Part shown: one piece after another, positions 8,913 through 17,760 of the stretch
How positions within the stretch are numbered: the stretch's first letter is position 1
Layout: every line of letters begins with the position of its first letter
NCBI RefSeq assembly: GCF_036346615.1
Contig: NZ_CP107836.1
Location: forward strand, 1,364,001-1,428,000
DNA length: 64,000 nucleotides
Direction: 5' to 3'
Source: Streptomyces sp. NBC_00523
Lineage (GTDB): Bacteria > Actinomycetota > Actinomycetes > Streptomycetales > Streptomycetaceae
Program-made: the position numbers and the translations under genes
Notes under the pieces: model-generated
Databases searched by the model: none
Told to the model about the DNA's origin: nothing
Seen by the model: the letters and a program-made list of their open reading frames with translations, nothing else

Positions 8913-9110
8913 CTAGGGCCTGGCCTTCCCCGTCGCGGCGAGCCGTTCGGCCGCGCGTTCCAGGTCGTCGGCGGCGCGGTTGATGCGTTCCGTGGTGCGG
9001 GTCACCTGGTGGCCGAGGCGCTGGGCCTCGGTGAACACCCTGATGGCCAGCGTGCCGAGCACGGCGATTCCTAGGAATCCCAGGGCGATGGCGAGCATGG
9101 GCCAGAACAT
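8913..9110 (-). CDS. Small membrane protein with coiled-coil tail
   Basis: 65 residues: one membrane helix (about 3-25), then a charged heptad-like stretch rich in Arg, Glu and Ala (TTERINRAADDLERAAERL) that should form a coiled coil in the cytoplasm. No enzyme motif. Start ATG 14 bases after the stop of the zinc-ribbon gene, so the two are probably co-transcribed downstream of pafBC. Function unknown; it resembles small actinobacterial proteins in this position only in architecture. Confidence 0.75.
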   Translation of the reverse strand: MFWPMLAIALGFLGIAVLGTLAIRVFTEAQRLGHQVTRTTERINRAADDLERAAERLAATGKARP

Positions 9111-9124
9111 GCGCGAGGAGCCTT

Positions 9125-9403
9125 TCAGGAGCCGGTGTGCAGGCGCAGCGTGCGGACGCCGCCGTCGGTCAGGAGCTCCACTATCCGCTCCCCCGCCGGC
9201 TTACGGACGCACGCGGCGCAGTCGGGGCAGGTGAAGGAGTAGAACGTGGTGCGGCTGGTCGCGCCGATCACCAGCCGGAACTCCGCCGCCGCCAGCTCGA
9301 ACCGCGCACGGCAGTCCGGGCAGGCGGCCTTGAAGCGCGCCGACTCCGGCACCGCCACGGTGGGTACGGCGGCGCGGCCCGGCAGCGCGGACAGGTGGCC
9401 CAT
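9125..9403 (-). CDS. Small zinc-ribbon-like protein
   Basis: 92 residues from the ATG at 9403, which begins 16 bases after the pafC stop codon with AGGGGG overlapping it. Two CPDC knuckles (near residues 28 and 60) suggest one bound zinc ion, followed by a second cysteine, CAAC. The rest is mixed beta strands. This could be a nucleic-acid or protein-binding ribbon; no named family is recognised. Its tight position after pafBC suggests co-expression with the damage-response activator. Confidence 0.75.
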   Translation of the reverse strand: MGHLSALPGRAAVPTVAVPESARFKAACPDCRARFELAAAEFRLVIGATSRTTFYSFTCPDCAACVRKPAGERIVELLTDGGVRTLRLHTGS

Positions 9404-9419
9404 GGGTGCGGCCGCCCCC

Positions 9420-10376
9420 TCAGGCCGTGCCGTCGTACGCGGCGAGCGCCGCCCGCGCCGCACTCCGCGCGCTTCCGGCCAGCTCCGGGGGCGAGACGAT
9501 GCGCCCCTCCCGGCCGAGCCGCAGCGCGAGCCGGCGCAGCGAGGCCGGGTCCGGGGTGCGCAGGGTGATCCGCAGACCGCCGTCGGGCCGTTCCTCCGCC
9601 CGGTCGTGCGGGTAGTACTCGGCGACCCAGCGCCCGCCGGGGCCGACCTCGATCACGACCTCCGGGTCCTCGGCGGCCGGCTGGACGAGCCCCTCGGACA
9701 GGTCCCGCAGCTCCAGCTCGGGCGGGGCGGCGGGCTCGTCGAGGAGCCGGATCTCGGCGACCCGGTCGAGGCGGAAGGTGCGCCGGTCCTCGGAGGAGCG
9801 GCACCACGCCTCCATATAGGTGTGCCCGACGGCGAAGAGCCGGATCGGGTCCACCTCGCGCTCGGTGAGCTCGTCGCGGGCGGGCGAGTAGTAGCGCAGC
9901 CAGAGCCGGCGCCGCTCCGAGATCGCCCGGTCCACCTCGGCGAAGACGCCGCCCTCGGACTCGAAGGTGACCGAGAGCCGGGAGCTGGCGGCGCCCACCT
10001 CTCCGGCGGCGGTCTCCAGCTTGGCGGTGGCCCGCAGCAGCGCCTGCCGGTCGCTCTCGCGCAGCCCGGGCAGGGTCGCCACGGCGCGGGCGGCGACCAG
10101 CAGGGCCGTCGCCTCGTCGGCGGCGAGCCGCAGCGGTTCGGCGACGTCGTCCGCGTTGTGCCACCAGATGCGGTCGCCGTCAGTGTCGATGTCGAGCAGG
10201 TCGCCGCCCCGGAAGCTGGTCCCGCACATGGGCAGCACGTCCAGGTCGGAGATCAGCTCGTCCTCGGTGATCCCGAAGGCCCGGGCGACGTCCTGGACGT
10301 GGGCGCCGGGGCGCTCGCGCAGGTACGTCACCAGGGAGAGCATCCGGCGCGTCTGGTCGATGGCGTTCGTGGCCAT
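9420..10376 (-). CDS. pafC: WYL-domain transcriptional activator PafC
   Basis: 318 residues: N-terminal winged helix-turn-helix (DVARAFGITEDELISDLD near 25-45), central WYL domain (RLWLRYYSPARDE), and the C-terminal WCX region. With PafB it forms the activator of the RecA/LexA-independent DNA-damage response in mycobacteria; the name reflects linkage to proteasome genes, not a proteasome role. WYL domains bind single-stranded nucleic acid ligands in this family. ATG start 14 bases after the pafB stop. Candidate target promoters occur in this window at the helicase, RecB-family nuclease and pup. Confidence 0.93.
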   Translation of the reverse strand: MATNAIDQTRRMLSLVTYLRERPGAHVQDVARAFGITEDELISDLDVLPMCGTSFRGGDLLDIDTDGDRIWWHNADDVAEPLRLAADEATALLVAARAVATLPGLRESDRQALLRATAKLETAAGEVGAASSRLSVTFESEGGVFAEVDRAISERRRLWLRYYSPARDELTEREVDPIRLFAVGHTYMEAWCRSSEDRRTFRLDRVAEIRLLDEPAAPPELELRDLSEGLVQPAAEDPEVVIEVGPGGRWVAEYYPHDRAEERPDGGLRITLRTPDPASLRRLALRLGREGRIVSPPELAGSARSAARAALAAYDGTA

Positions 10377-10390
10377 GGAAGTCGGTCCCC

Positions 10391-11344
10391 TCAGTCCTTG
10401 GCCACGGCGCGCAGCCGGTCCACCACGTCGGCCCGCAGGTCCTCGGGTCCGGTGACGACGACGTCGGGCCCGAACTCCACGAGCCAGGCGTCCAGCCCGT
10501 GTCCGTACGGGATCTCCAACTCGTCCCACCCGTTCCCGAGTTCCCGGACCGACAGGGCGCGGGCGCGCAGCGGGTAGCCGGAGTCGGTGCGGAGCCGGAT
10601 CAGGGCGGTCCGGGTGGCCGTCTCCCCGGCCCAGCTCTCCACGGTCTCGCGGACGGTGACCACGTCGGGCACCTCGGCGGTGAAGGCGCCGGCCCGGGAG
10701 CGCACCTTGCCGGTGATCCGGGAGAGCCGGAAGACGCGCTCGGCGCCGCGCTCGCGGTCCCAGCCGGCGAGGTACCAGTGGCCGCGCCAGCATTCCAGGG
10801 TCCACGGCTCGACCTGGCGCTGCTCGGGCTGGGCGGCGTTGGCCTTGCGGTAGTCGAAGGTGACCGGGCGGCGGTCGCGGCAGGCCAGCATCAGGGGTTC
10901 GAACGCGGCCTCGTGGACGGGGATGCGGGGTTCGAGGGCGCTGTGCACCTCGTACGCGTCCTCGGTCTCGGGCATCCCGGCCGCGCGCAGCTTCTGCAGC
11001 GCCCCGCTGGCCGCGCCGGCGAGGCGGGCCTGCTGCCAGACCTTGGCGGCCAGGCCGAGCGCGGCGGCCTCCTCGGCGTCCAGCGTGATGGGCGGCAGCC
11101 GGTTGCTGTCGCGGCGGGCGAGGTAGCCGGTGTCGCCGTCCAGGTTCTCCACGGTCTCGATGACCAGGCCGAGCTCGCGCAGGTCGTCCTTGTCGCGCTC
11201 GAACATCCGGTTGAAGGCGTCGTCGGAGGCCGCTTCGAGGTACGCCTCGATGGAGCCGCGCAGCTCGCGCTTGCTGAGCGGGCGCCGGGTCCCCAGCAGA
11301 CACAGCGCCAGATTCATCAGCCGCTCGGCCTTGGCAATCGCCAT
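10391..11344 (-). CDS. pafB: WYL-domain transcriptional activator PafB
   Basis: 317 residues with the same plan as PafC: N-terminal winged helix (LSKRELRGSIEAY near 23-35, then FERDKDDLRELGLVIE), WYL core (RRPVTFDYRKANA) and C-terminal domain. PafB and PafC work as a heterodimer in mycobacteria, binding the -26 part of damage-inducible promoters. ATG start with AAAGGGCGCC upstream. It is first in a probable operon pafB-pafC-zinc ribbon-small membrane protein. Confidence 0.93.
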   Translation of the reverse strand: MAIAKAERLMNLALCLLGTRRPLSKRELRGSIEAYLEAASDDAFNRMFERDKDDLRELGLVIETVENLDGDTGYLARRDSNRLPPITLDAEEAAALGLAAKVWQQARLAGAASGALQKLRAAGMPETEDAYEVHSALEPRIPVHEAAFEPLMLACRDRRPVTFDYRKANAAQPEQRQVEPWTLECWRGHWYLAGWDRERGAERVFRLSRITGKVRSRAGAFTAEVPDVVTVRETVESWAGETATRTALIRLRTDSGYPLRARALSVRELGNGWDELEIPYGHGLDAWLVEFGPDVVVTGPEDLRADVVDRLRAVAKD

Positions 11345-11377
11345 CGGCGCCCTTTCCCTCGTGCTCTACGACGCTCG

Positions 11378-11405
11378 ACCGTACCGCCCCGGGGTGTCCG
11401 GACAA
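11378..11405 (-). promoter_or_regulatory. Candidate pafB promoter
   Basis: Minus strand TTGTCC (11405-11400), 16 bases, TACGGT (11383-11378), 34 bases before the pafB ATG. Both boxes fit the main vegetative sigma factor. It lacks the 8-base spaced damage motif. Confidence 0.45.
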
Positions 11406-11410
11406 AAGCC

Positions 11411-11480
11411 GGTGCTGTGGTGGGCAAGCGTTGCCCACCACGGCACCAGGGCCCGCACCTCGCGGTGCGGGCCCTGGTGC
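11411..11480 (-). terminator. Two adjacent, partly overlapping hairpins after the FKBP gene
   Basis: First GCACCAGGGCCCGCACC (11443-11459) with its exact partner at 11464-11480, loop TCGC. Second GTGGTGGGCAA (11417-11427) with TTGCCCACCAC (11431-11441), extendable to 11411/11447 with one mismatch. The extended arms share 11443-11447, so the longest forms compete. They separate the FKBP gene from pafB. Confidence 0.8.
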
Positions 11481-11493
11481 TGCTATGCGCGGA

Positions 11494-11868
11494 TCAGACG
11501 GCGACCAGGTCGCAGACGAAGATCAGCGTCTCGCCCGGGGCGATCGCGCCGCCGCCGGCGCCGCGGTCACCGTAGGCGAGGTGCGCGGGGATGGTCAGCT
11601 GGCGACGGCCGCCGACCTTCATGCCCTGCACGCCCTTGTCCCAGCCCGCGATGACCTGGCCGGCACCGAGCTGGAACTGCAGCGGAGTGCCGCGGTTCCA
11701 GGAGGCGTCGAACTCCTCGCCGGTGGAGAAGGCGACACCCACGTAGTGGACGGAGACCGTCTGGCCGGCCTTGGCCTCGGCGCCCTCGCCCTCCCAGATG
11801 TCCTTGATCTCCAGGTCGGCCGGCGGCTCGCCACCCGGGAAGTCGATCTCGGGCTTCTCGATGCTCAC
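11494..11868 (-). CDS. FKBP-type peptidyl-prolyl cis-trans isomerase, cytoplasmic
   Basis: 124 residues, a single FKBP domain: VSVHYVGVAFSTGEEFDASW, the pocket strand IAGWDKGVQGMKVGGRRQL, and the closing ETLIFVCDLVAV. No signal peptide. It isomerises Xaa-Pro bonds during protein folding. GTG start with AGGAG eight bases upstream. It lies 43 bases downstream of the two-domain FKBP lipoprotein, in the same direction, forming a pair of cytoplasmic and exported isomerases. Confidence 0.94.
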   Translation of the reverse strand: MSIEKPEIDFPGGEPPADLEIKDIWEGEGAEAKAGQTVSVHYVGVAFSTGEEFDASWNRGTPLQFQLGAGQVIAGWDKGVQGMKVGGRRQLTIPAHLAYGDRGAGGGAIAPGETLIFVCDLVAV

Positions 11869-11911
11869 TGACTTGCTCCTCTTACAGATGAACTGGGCAA
11901 CCGGGACAGTC

Positions 11912-12874
11912 TTACATCTTCGCCAGGAGGTCCACGGCGAAGACCAGCGTGGAGTTGGCGGGCACGCCCGACTGCTCCTTGTCACCGAGGCCCTGGTCCG
12001 GCGGCACGACCAGCAGCACCCGGCTGCCGATCTTCTTGCCGACCAGGCCGTCCTTCAGACCCTTGAGGGTGACCTGCGCCAGCGGGAAGGTCTGCGTCTT
12101 GCCCGTGGTGTACGTGTTGTCGAACTCCTTGCCGTCCTTCCAGAGCTTGGCCACGTAGTTCACGACGACCGAGTCGGTCTCCTTGACCACGTCGCCCTTG
12201 GACTCCAGCACGTAGTTGGAGACCAGCTTCTTCGGCGGGGTGACCTTGCTCGGGATGGTCAGGCTCGGCGCCTTGCCGTCGGTGTTGGTGCCCACCTTCG
12301 GCAGGTCCATGTTGTCCTGGGCGACGGCGGTGCCCTTGGCCGAGGCCGGGATCTGCTTCGCCTTCAGGATGTCCACGACGAAGACCAGCGTGGCGTTCGG
12401 CTTGATGTCGCCCTGGCCCTGGGCCCCGTAACCGAGGTCCGGCGGGATGACCAGCTGAACCCTGCTGCCGACCTTCTGGCCGACCAGGCCCTTCTCCCAG
12501 CCCTGGATGACCATGCCTGCGCCGAGCGTCAGGTCGAACGGCTGCTTGCGGTCGAAGCTGTTGTCGAACGGCTTGGTGGAGTCGTACGCCTGGCCGAGGT
12601 AGTTGACCTGGGTGACGTCGCCGTTCTTCAGCTTCGCGCCGTCGCCCTCGCTGATGACCTTGGTCTTCAGCTCCTTGGGCGGCGTACCCGTGCCCTTGGC
12701 CAGGGTGGGCTTCTCGCCGAACTTCTCGCCCGCGGTGATGGCGGGGAAGCCGCCCTTGGAGGGGGCGGACGCGGAGGCGGAAGCGGAGTCGGAGCCCTTG
12801 TCGTCGTCGCTGCCGCAGGCCGCTGACGACAACAGCAGCAGGGGGACGACGAGAAGGCCGGCAAGTCGGCGCAC
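11912..12874 (-). CDS. Two-domain FKBP-type peptidyl-prolyl isomerase lipoprotein
   Basis: 320 residues. Signal peptide with lipobox SSAAC (Cys20), a Ser/Asp/Lys linker, then two FKBP-like domains: about 75-185 (QVNYLGQAYDSTKPFDNSF, IQGWEKGLVGQKVGSRVQL) and 215-320 (VVNYVAKLWKDGKEFDNTY, LKDGLVGKKIGSRVLLVVP). The second domain has lost the aromatic tryptophan of the pocket (LKGLKDG replaces xxGWxxG), so probably only the first is a strong isomerase. It should fold secreted proteins at the outer membrane face. GTG start with GAGGAACC upstream. Confidence 0.93.
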   Translation of the reverse strand: MRRLAGLLVVPLLLLSSAACGSDDDKGSDSASASASAPSKGGFPAITAGEKFGEKPTLAKGTGTPPKELKTKVISEGDGAKLKNGDVTQVNYLGQAYDSTKPFDNSFDRKQPFDLTLGAGMVIQGWEKGLVGQKVGSRVQLVIPPDLGYGAQGQGDIKPNATLVFVVDILKAKQIPASAKGTAVAQDNMDLPKVGTNTDGKAPSLTIPSKVTPPKKLVSNYVLESKGDVVKETDSVVVNYVAKLWKDGKEFDNTYTTGKTQTFPLAQVTLKGLKDGLVGKKIGSRVLLVVPPDQGLGDKEQSGVPANSTLVFAVDLLAKM

Positions 12875-12954
12875 TGGTTCCTCAGATCTCAGACGGCATA
12901 TGTGGGGGACACGCCCCGGGGGTCCGGGGACCCCGCCACTCTAGGCCGTGCGAA

Positions 12955-12983
12955 GGGCCCCGTACGAGGAACGTACGGGGCCC
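12955..12983 (-). terminator. Terminator of pafA
   Basis: GGGCCCCGTACG (12955-12966) and CGTACGGGGCCC (12972-12983), perfect 12-base stem, loop AGGAA, 34 bases after the pafA stop codon. Confidence 0.85.
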
Positions 12984-13016
12984 GAGTCGCGCCGACGCCG
13001 GAGCGTATCCTGCGCC

Positions 13017-14378
13017 TCACATACCCGCGATCAGCTTCTCCACCCGGTCGTCCACCGACCGGAACGGGTCCTTGCACAGCACCGTGCGCTGCGCCTGGTC
13101 GTTGAGCTTGAGGTGCACCCAGTCGACGGTGAAGTCCCGCCGCTGCTCCTGGGCCCGCCGGATGAAGTCCCCGCGCAGCCGCGCCCTGGTCGTCTGCGGG
13201 GGCACCGACTTGCCCTCGAAGATCTTCAGGTCGTTGCAGATGCGGGCGGCCTGCCCCTTGCGCTCCAGCAGGTAGTACAGCCCCCGCCGGCGGTGGATGT
13301 CGTGGTAGGCGAGGTCTATCTGCGCGACCCGCGGATTCGACATGGTCATGTTGTGCTTGGCCCGGTACCGCTCGATGAGCTTGTACTTCATGACCCAGTC
13401 GATCTCGGTGTCGATCCGGTCGAGGTCCTCGGCCTCGATCGCGTCGAGCGTGCGGCCCCAGAGTTCGAGGACGCGCTCGACGTTGCCGGTGCGGATGCCG
13501 CGGCGGTCCACGAAGTCCACGGCCTTCTCGTAGTACTCGCGCTGCACCTCTATGGCCGACGCCTCCCGGCCACTGGCGAGGCGGACCTTGCGCTGCCCGG
13601 TGGTGTCGTGGCTGACCTCGCGGATCGCCCGGATCGGGTTCTCCAGGGTCAGGTCACGCATCACCGTGCCCGCCTCGATCATGCGGAGCACCAGATCGGT
13701 CGCGCCGACCTTGAGCAGCATGGTCGTCTCGGACATGTTGGAGTCCCCGACGATGACGTGGAGGCGGCGGTAGCGCTCCGCGTCCGCGTGCGGCTCGTCG
13801 CGGGTGTTGATGATCGGGCGGGAGCGCGTCGTCGCGGAGCTGACGCCCTCCCAGATGTGCTCGGCACGCTGGCTGACGCAGTAGACCGCGCCCCGGGGGG
13901 TCTGGAGCACCTTGCCGGCGCCGCAGATCAGCTGCCTGGTGACGAGGAAGGGAATGAGGATGTCCGCGAGGCGGGAGAATTCCCCGTGCCGGGCCACGAG
14001 GTAGTTCTCGTGGCAGCCGTAGGAGTTTCCCGCGGAGTCGGTGTTGTTCTTGAAGAGATAGACGTCGCCGGCGATTCCCTCCTCGTGCAGGCGGCGTTCG
14101 GCGTCGACGAGCAGGCCCTCGAGAATGCGCTCGCCGGCCTTGTCGTGGGTGACCAGTTCGGTCAGGTTGTCGCATTCGGGGGTTGCATATTCCGGATGCG
14201 ATCCCACGTCGAGGTAGAGGCGGGCGCCGTTCCGCAGAAAGACATTGCTGCTGCGGCCCCATGACACAACACGGCGGAAGAGGTAGCGCGCCACTTCATC
14301 AGGAGACAGTCGGCGCTGTCCCCTGAACGTGCACGTGACGCCGTACTCGTTCTCCAGCCCGAAAATGCGGCGGTCCAT
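13017..14378 (-). CDS. pafA: Pup-protein ligase PafA
   Basis: 453 residues, the normal length. PafA is a glutamine-synthetase-fold enzyme that activates the C-terminal glutamate of Pup with ATP and joins it to a lysine of the target. Visible: [13 protein letters not shown] with metal-binding Glu9, the catalytic [13 protein letters not shown] with Asp57, and the nucleotide site region [11 protein letters not shown]. It lacks the extra loop that Dop has after the first strand, which separates ligase from depupylase. ATG start only nine bases after the MFS gene's stop, so it is probably transcribed from the MFS promoter. Confidence 0.97.
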   Translation of the reverse strand: MDRRIFGLENEYGVTCTFRGQRRLSPDEVARYLFRRVVSWGRSSNVFLRNGARLYLDVGSHPEYATPECDNLTELVTHDKAGERILEGLLVDAERRLHEEGIAGDVYLFKNNTDSAGNSYGCHENYLVARHGEFSRLADILIPFLVTRQLICGAGKVLQTPRGAVYCVSQRAEHIWEGVSSATTRSRPIINTRDEPHADAERYRRLHVIVGDSNMSETTMLLKVGATDLVLRMIEAGTVMRDLTLENPIRAIREVSHDTTGQRKVRLASGREASAIEVQREYYEKAVDFVDRRGIRTGNVERVLELWGRTLDAIEAEDLDRIDTEIDWVMKYKLIERYRAKHNMTMSNPRVAQIDLAYHDIHRRRGLYYLLERKGQAARICNDLKIFEGKSVPPQTTRARLRGDFIRRAQEQRRDFTVDWVHLKLNDQAQRTVLCKDPFRSVDDRVEKLIAGM

Positions 14379-14387
14379 GACTGAACA

Positions 14388-15647
14388 TTACGCCTGATGG
14401 CCCGAGCTGAAACCGGGTTCGACGGCACCGTTTCGATCATTTTCCGACCCGTGCACCGCTACGGCGGTACGGGCGGGAGCCGCGAGTACCGATCCGGTGG
14501 CCAGGAGAACGAGCAGCGCCGCCACTCCACCGGCCCCCGCGACCGCGAAGCTCCACGCCGTCCCGCCCAGCTCGACGGCCGGACCGGCCACCGCCGTCCC
14601 CACGGCCGCGCCCACCCCGAAGGTCGTCACGAGCCACGAGAACGCCTCCGTCACCGTCCCCCGGGGCGCGTGCCGGTCGACCACGATGAACGAGCACGCG
14701 ACGGCCGGGGCGAGGAACACCCCGGAGACGGCCGCCAGCACGGTCATCGCGACCGGGCCGGGCGTCAGCACCAGCGGCAGATAGCCCACCGCGAGCAGCG
14801 CCACGATGACCCGCAGCCGCCGCTCCGGCGCCCCCGCCCACTGCCGCGCCCCGTACACCACCCCGCCGAGCAGGGCGCCGAGGCCTAGCGCGGCCATCAG
14901 CCAGCCGTACACCGATTCCCGGCCCCGGTCGTCCGCGTACGCCATCGCGGCCACCGTGATCGAGCCCAGCGCCAGGCCCACGAAGAAGAACGAGCCGAGC
15001 AGCGCCAGGAGCCCGGGCGAGCGCAGCGCGCCCAGCCAGTGCGCCTCGCGCGGGGCGGAGCGCCAGGCCCGCGAGGGCTCCGAGAGCACGACCGAGAGCG
15101 CGCCGAGCACCCCGATCGCGTTGATGACCAGCAGCGCCGTGGCAGGCGACCAGAGGGCGACCAGGAGCGTCACGAGCAGGGGCCCCGCGGTGAACATGAT
15201 CTCCTGCGCGACGGCGTCCATGGCGTAGGCCCGGTGCACCCGCTCCTCACCGCCCAGCACGCTCGGCCACAGCGCCCGCAGGCCGCCCTCCAGCGGGGGC
15301 GTGAAGAGACCGGCCACCGCCACCGCCGCGTAGGCGAGGGCGAGCGAGCCGGTCCCGGCCACGGCGAGGACGGCCATGCCGAGCGCGGAGACGACGGCGG
15401 CGGGCAGCTGGACGCGCGGCTGCCCGTACAGGTCCACCGCCCGGCCGAGCAGCGGCTGCCCGACCGCCGTGGCCAGCCCGTACACCGCCGCGAGCGCGCC
15501 CGCGATGCTGTAGCTGCCGCCCTCGGCCCGGACGAACAGCACGATTGCGATGCTCGCCGTGCCGTTCGGCAGCCGTCCCACCAGGGTGCCCGTCAACAGC
15601 CTGGCGGCGTGCCGCGCCCGGAGGATGTCCAGATATCCCGCGGCCAT
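14388..15647 (-). CDS. MFS transporter
   Basis: 419 residues with about 12 hydrophobic helices. The start region (RLLTGTLVGRLPNGTASIAIVLFVRAEGGSYSIAG) and GQPLLGRAVDLYGQPR after helix 2 give the major-facilitator loop motif. It resembles drug or metabolite exporters; the substrate is not predictable. ATG start. It precedes pafA by nine bases and is divergent from a LacI-type regulator with a palindrome in the 131-base gap, so regulator, transporter and pafA may be linked in expression. Confidence 0.9.
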   Translation of the reverse strand: MAAGYLDILRARHAARLLTGTLVGRLPNGTASIAIVLFVRAEGGSYSIAGALAAVYGLATAVGQPLLGRAVDLYGQPRVQLPAAVVSALGMAVLAVAGTGSLALAYAAVAVAGLFTPPLEGGLRALWPSVLGGEERVHRAYAMDAVAQEIMFTAGPLLVTLLVALWSPATALLVINAIGVLGALSVVLSEPSRAWRSAPREAHWLGALRSPGLLALLGSFFFVGLALGSITVAAMAYADDRGRESVYGWLMAALGLGALLGGVVYGARQWAGAPERRLRVIVALLAVGYLPLVLTPGPVAMTVLAAVSGVFLAPAVACSFIVVDRHAPRGTVTEAFSWLVTTFGVGAAVGTAVAGPAVELGGTAWSFAVAGAGGVAALLVLLATGSVLAAPARTAVAVHGSENDRNGAVEPGFSSGHQA

Positions 15648-15693
15648 GTCCCGCCCCTCTCCCTCGGGTGCCTGTGCGGGCCTGCGAGGTTTT

Positions 15694-15718
15694 ACGTATA
15701 ACTTCCGGGTTCATACGT
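15694..15718. promoter_or_regulatory. Candidate operator between MFS and LacI-type genes
   Basis: ACGTATAAC (15694-15702) and GTTCATACGT (15709-15718) form an inverted repeat with one unmatched base. It lies between the divergent genes, suitable for autoregulation and control of the transporter-pafA unit. Confidence 0.5.
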
Positions 15719-15778
15719 ACCATGAGCCCGTCCGCAGGTCCACCTCACGGGCCTGAACCGAACGGCCCGGAGGCCCGC

Positions 15779-16804
15779 GTGACCAGCCCCGCACCCCCCG
15801 GCCCGCCCCGGCCCACCAGCCGTGACGTGGCCCGGGCCGCCGGCGTCTCCCAGGCCACGGTCTCGCTGGTGCTCGGCGACAAATGGCGGGGCCGGGTCTC
15901 CGAGGCCACCGCCGGCCGGGTCCGCGAGGCCGCCCGCGGCCTGGGCTACCGGCCGAATCTCGCCGCCCGCAATCTGCGCCTGGGCCGCACCCGGACGGCG
16001 CTCCTGGTCGTCCCGGCCCTCACCAACGAGTTCTTCGCCCGGGTGTACACCGGGGCCGCCGCGGTCGCCGCCGAGCACGGCTTCGGGGTCGTCCTCTACC
16101 CCTCCCCCGACGGCACCGGCCCGGCCCGCGACCCGTTCCCGTCGGCCCGGGCCGCGCTGGACGGGGTCATCGCCTCCTCCATGGCCGCCGACGCGCTCGA
16201 TGCCCTGCACGGCGCGGACGTCCCCCTCGTGATGCTGGACAGCGACCCCTCGGCGCCCGGGCCCGCCGCCCGGGTCAACCTGGACATCGCCGACGGGATG
16301 CGCCAGGTGGCCCGCCATCTGCTCGCCCTGGGCCACCGGCACTTCCTCCACCTCGCCTCGGCCGTCGACACCTGGACCTTCGCCTGCCGGGCGGACGCCC
16401 TGCGCGAGGAGCTGCGCCGGACCCCGGGCACCGAGGTCCGCACGGTGACCGCCGCGCTGGACGTGCGGGCGGGGCGGGACGCCGCGGAACGCGCGCTCGG
16501 GCTGCCCGGGCCCCGGCCCACCGCGATCGTCTGCGACGACGACATCCTGGCGGCGGGCGCGTGCAAGGCGGCCCGGCGGTTCGGGCTGCGGGTGCCGGAC
16601 GACGTCTCGGTCACCGGCTTCGACGACCTGGCCCTGGCCACGGCGGTGGAGCCGGAGCTGACCACGGTCCGGCTGCCCGCCGTGCAGGTCGGCGAGCGCG
16701 GGATGGCCGCCCTGCTGGCGGTCCTGGACGGGCGGGCCGCCGAGCCGGGCAGCCTGCCGGTGCGGCTGGTGGCCCGAGGCTCCACCGCCCCACCGCTGGC
16801 ATGA
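15779..16804 (+). CDS. LacI-family transcriptional regulator
   Basis: 341 residues from the GTG at 15779, which has GGAGG five bases upstream; an ATG at 15722 would add 19 unconserved residues and leave no room for a leader beside the palindrome. N-terminal LacI helix-turn-helix (SRDVARAAGVSQATVSLVL, then YRPNLAARNLR hinge helix), followed by a periplasmic-binding-type effector domain with VTGFDDLALA near the end, a usual LacI-family motif. Effector unknown; likely related to the MFS substrate. Convergent with prcA. Confidence 0.9.
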   Translation: MTSPAPPGPPRPTSRDVARAAGVSQATVSLVLGDKWRGRVSEATAGRVREAARGLGYRPNLAARNLRLGRTRTALLVVPALTNEFFARVYTGAAAVAAEHGFGVVLYPSPDGTGPARDPFPSARAALDGVIASSMAADALDALHGADVPLVMLDSDPSAPGPAARVNLDIADGMRQVARHLLALGHRHFLHLASAVDTWTFACRADALREELRRTPGTEVRTVTAALDVRAGRDAAERALGLPGPRPTAIVCDDDILAAGACKAARRFGLRVPDDVSVTGFDDLALATAVEPELTTVRLPAVQVGERGMAALLAVLDGRAAEPGSLPVRLVARGSTAPPLA

Positions 16805-16806
16805 CG

Positions 16807-16839
16807 GAGCCCCGGTCCGCGTGGAGCGGGCCGAGGCTC
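16807..16839. terminator. Convergent terminator between LacI-type gene and prcA
   Basis: GAGCCCCGGTCCGC (16807-16820) pairs with GCGGGCCGAGGCTC (16826-16839) with two mismatched positions, immediately after the regulator's stop and before the prcA stop. Confidence 0.6.
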
Positions 16840-16854
16840 GGCGGGGCGGGGGCG

Positions 16855-17697
16855 TTACTCCACGTCGCCGCCGGAATCCGTCGTGTCGGTGCTCTTCGGG
16901 TCCGTGGCGCCCTTCGGGTCCGTCGTGGCCGTCGGGCTGTCCGTGGACTCGCCGTCCTCCGCGTCGGACGGGGCATCGGTCGGAGTCGAAGCGGCAGCCT
17001 CCGCTTCGAGGAGCCGGGCCAGCTGCCGGCCGACGATCCGCTTGAACTTGCGCTGCTGCGGCCGCGTACGGTCCAGGACCGCGACCTCAAGGCGGTCGGC
17101 GGGGATCTCCCGCTCGTTGCCGTTGGCCTCGCGGGACAGCGCCTGCACCGCCAGCTTCAGGGCCTCGGCGAGGGACATCCCGTCGCGGTGGCGCTGGTCC
17201 AGGAAGGTGCTGATCTGCTCCGCGTTGCCGCCCACCGCGACCGAGCCGTGCTCGTCCACGATGGAGCCGTCGTGCGGCAGCCGGTAGATCTGGTCGCCCT
17301 CGGGCTCGGCGCCCACCTCGGCCACCACCAGCTCCACCTCGTACGGCTTCTCGGCCGCGCTGGAGAAAATGGTGCCGAGCGTCTGCGCGTAGACGTTCGC
17401 CAGTCCACGGGCCGTCACATCGTCGCGGTCATAGGTGTAACCGCGCAGATCGGCATAACGGACTCCGCCGATACGGAGGTTCTCGTACTCGTTGTACTTG
17501 CCGGCGGCGGCGAAACCGATCCGGTCGTAGATCTCGCTGAACTTGTGCAGCGCACGGGACGGGTTCTCGCCGACGAACACAATTCCGTCGGCGTACTGCA
17601 GCACAACCAGGCTGCGACCGCGGGCGATACCCTTCCGGGCGTATTCCGCCCGGTCGGCCATGGCCTGCTGAGGTGAGACATAGAACGGCGTCGACAC
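16855..17697 (-). CDS. prcA: 20S proteasome alpha subunit PrcA
   Basis: 280 residues. The alpha-type N-terminus ([29 protein letters not shown]) forms the gate and has no propeptide; [16 protein letters not shown] begins the Ntn-hydrolase sandwich. Alpha rings are non-catalytic and receive substrate from Arc. The C-terminal 50 residues are a Glu/Ser/Thr/Asp-rich disordered tail, longer than in mycobacterial PrcA. GTG start, 63 bases after the prcB stop; same operon. Confidence 0.97.
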   Translation of the reverse strand: MSTPFYVSPQQAMADRAEYARKGIARGRSLVVLQYADGIVFVGENPSRALHKFSEIYDRIGFAAAGKYNEYENLRIGGVRYADLRGYTYDRDDVTARGLANVYAQTLGTIFSSAAEKPYEVELVVAEVGAEPEGDQIYRLPHDGSIVDEHGSVAVGGNAEQISTFLDQRHRDGMSLAEALKLAVQALSREANGNEREIPADRLEVAVLDRTRPQQRKFKRIVGRQLARLLEAEAAASTPTDAPSDAEDGESTDSPTATTDPKGATDPKSTDTTDSGGDVE

Positions 17698-17760
17698 CGG
17701 CTATCCGTCCCTTTCTGTCAGTGGCGGGAGCATCGAAGAAGGCTGGAAACGAACGCGTGC

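Noticed and set aside
15722..15778. Upstream ATG start of the LacI-type regulator
   Set aside because: It abuts the palindrome and lacks a ribosome site, while GTG 15779 has GGAGG at the right distance.
17716..17728. TGTCAGTGGCGGG, identical over 13 bases to the nuclease promoter
   Set aside because: It lies on the plus strand between prcB and prcA, which are both minus strand, and lacks TAnnnT after eight bases.
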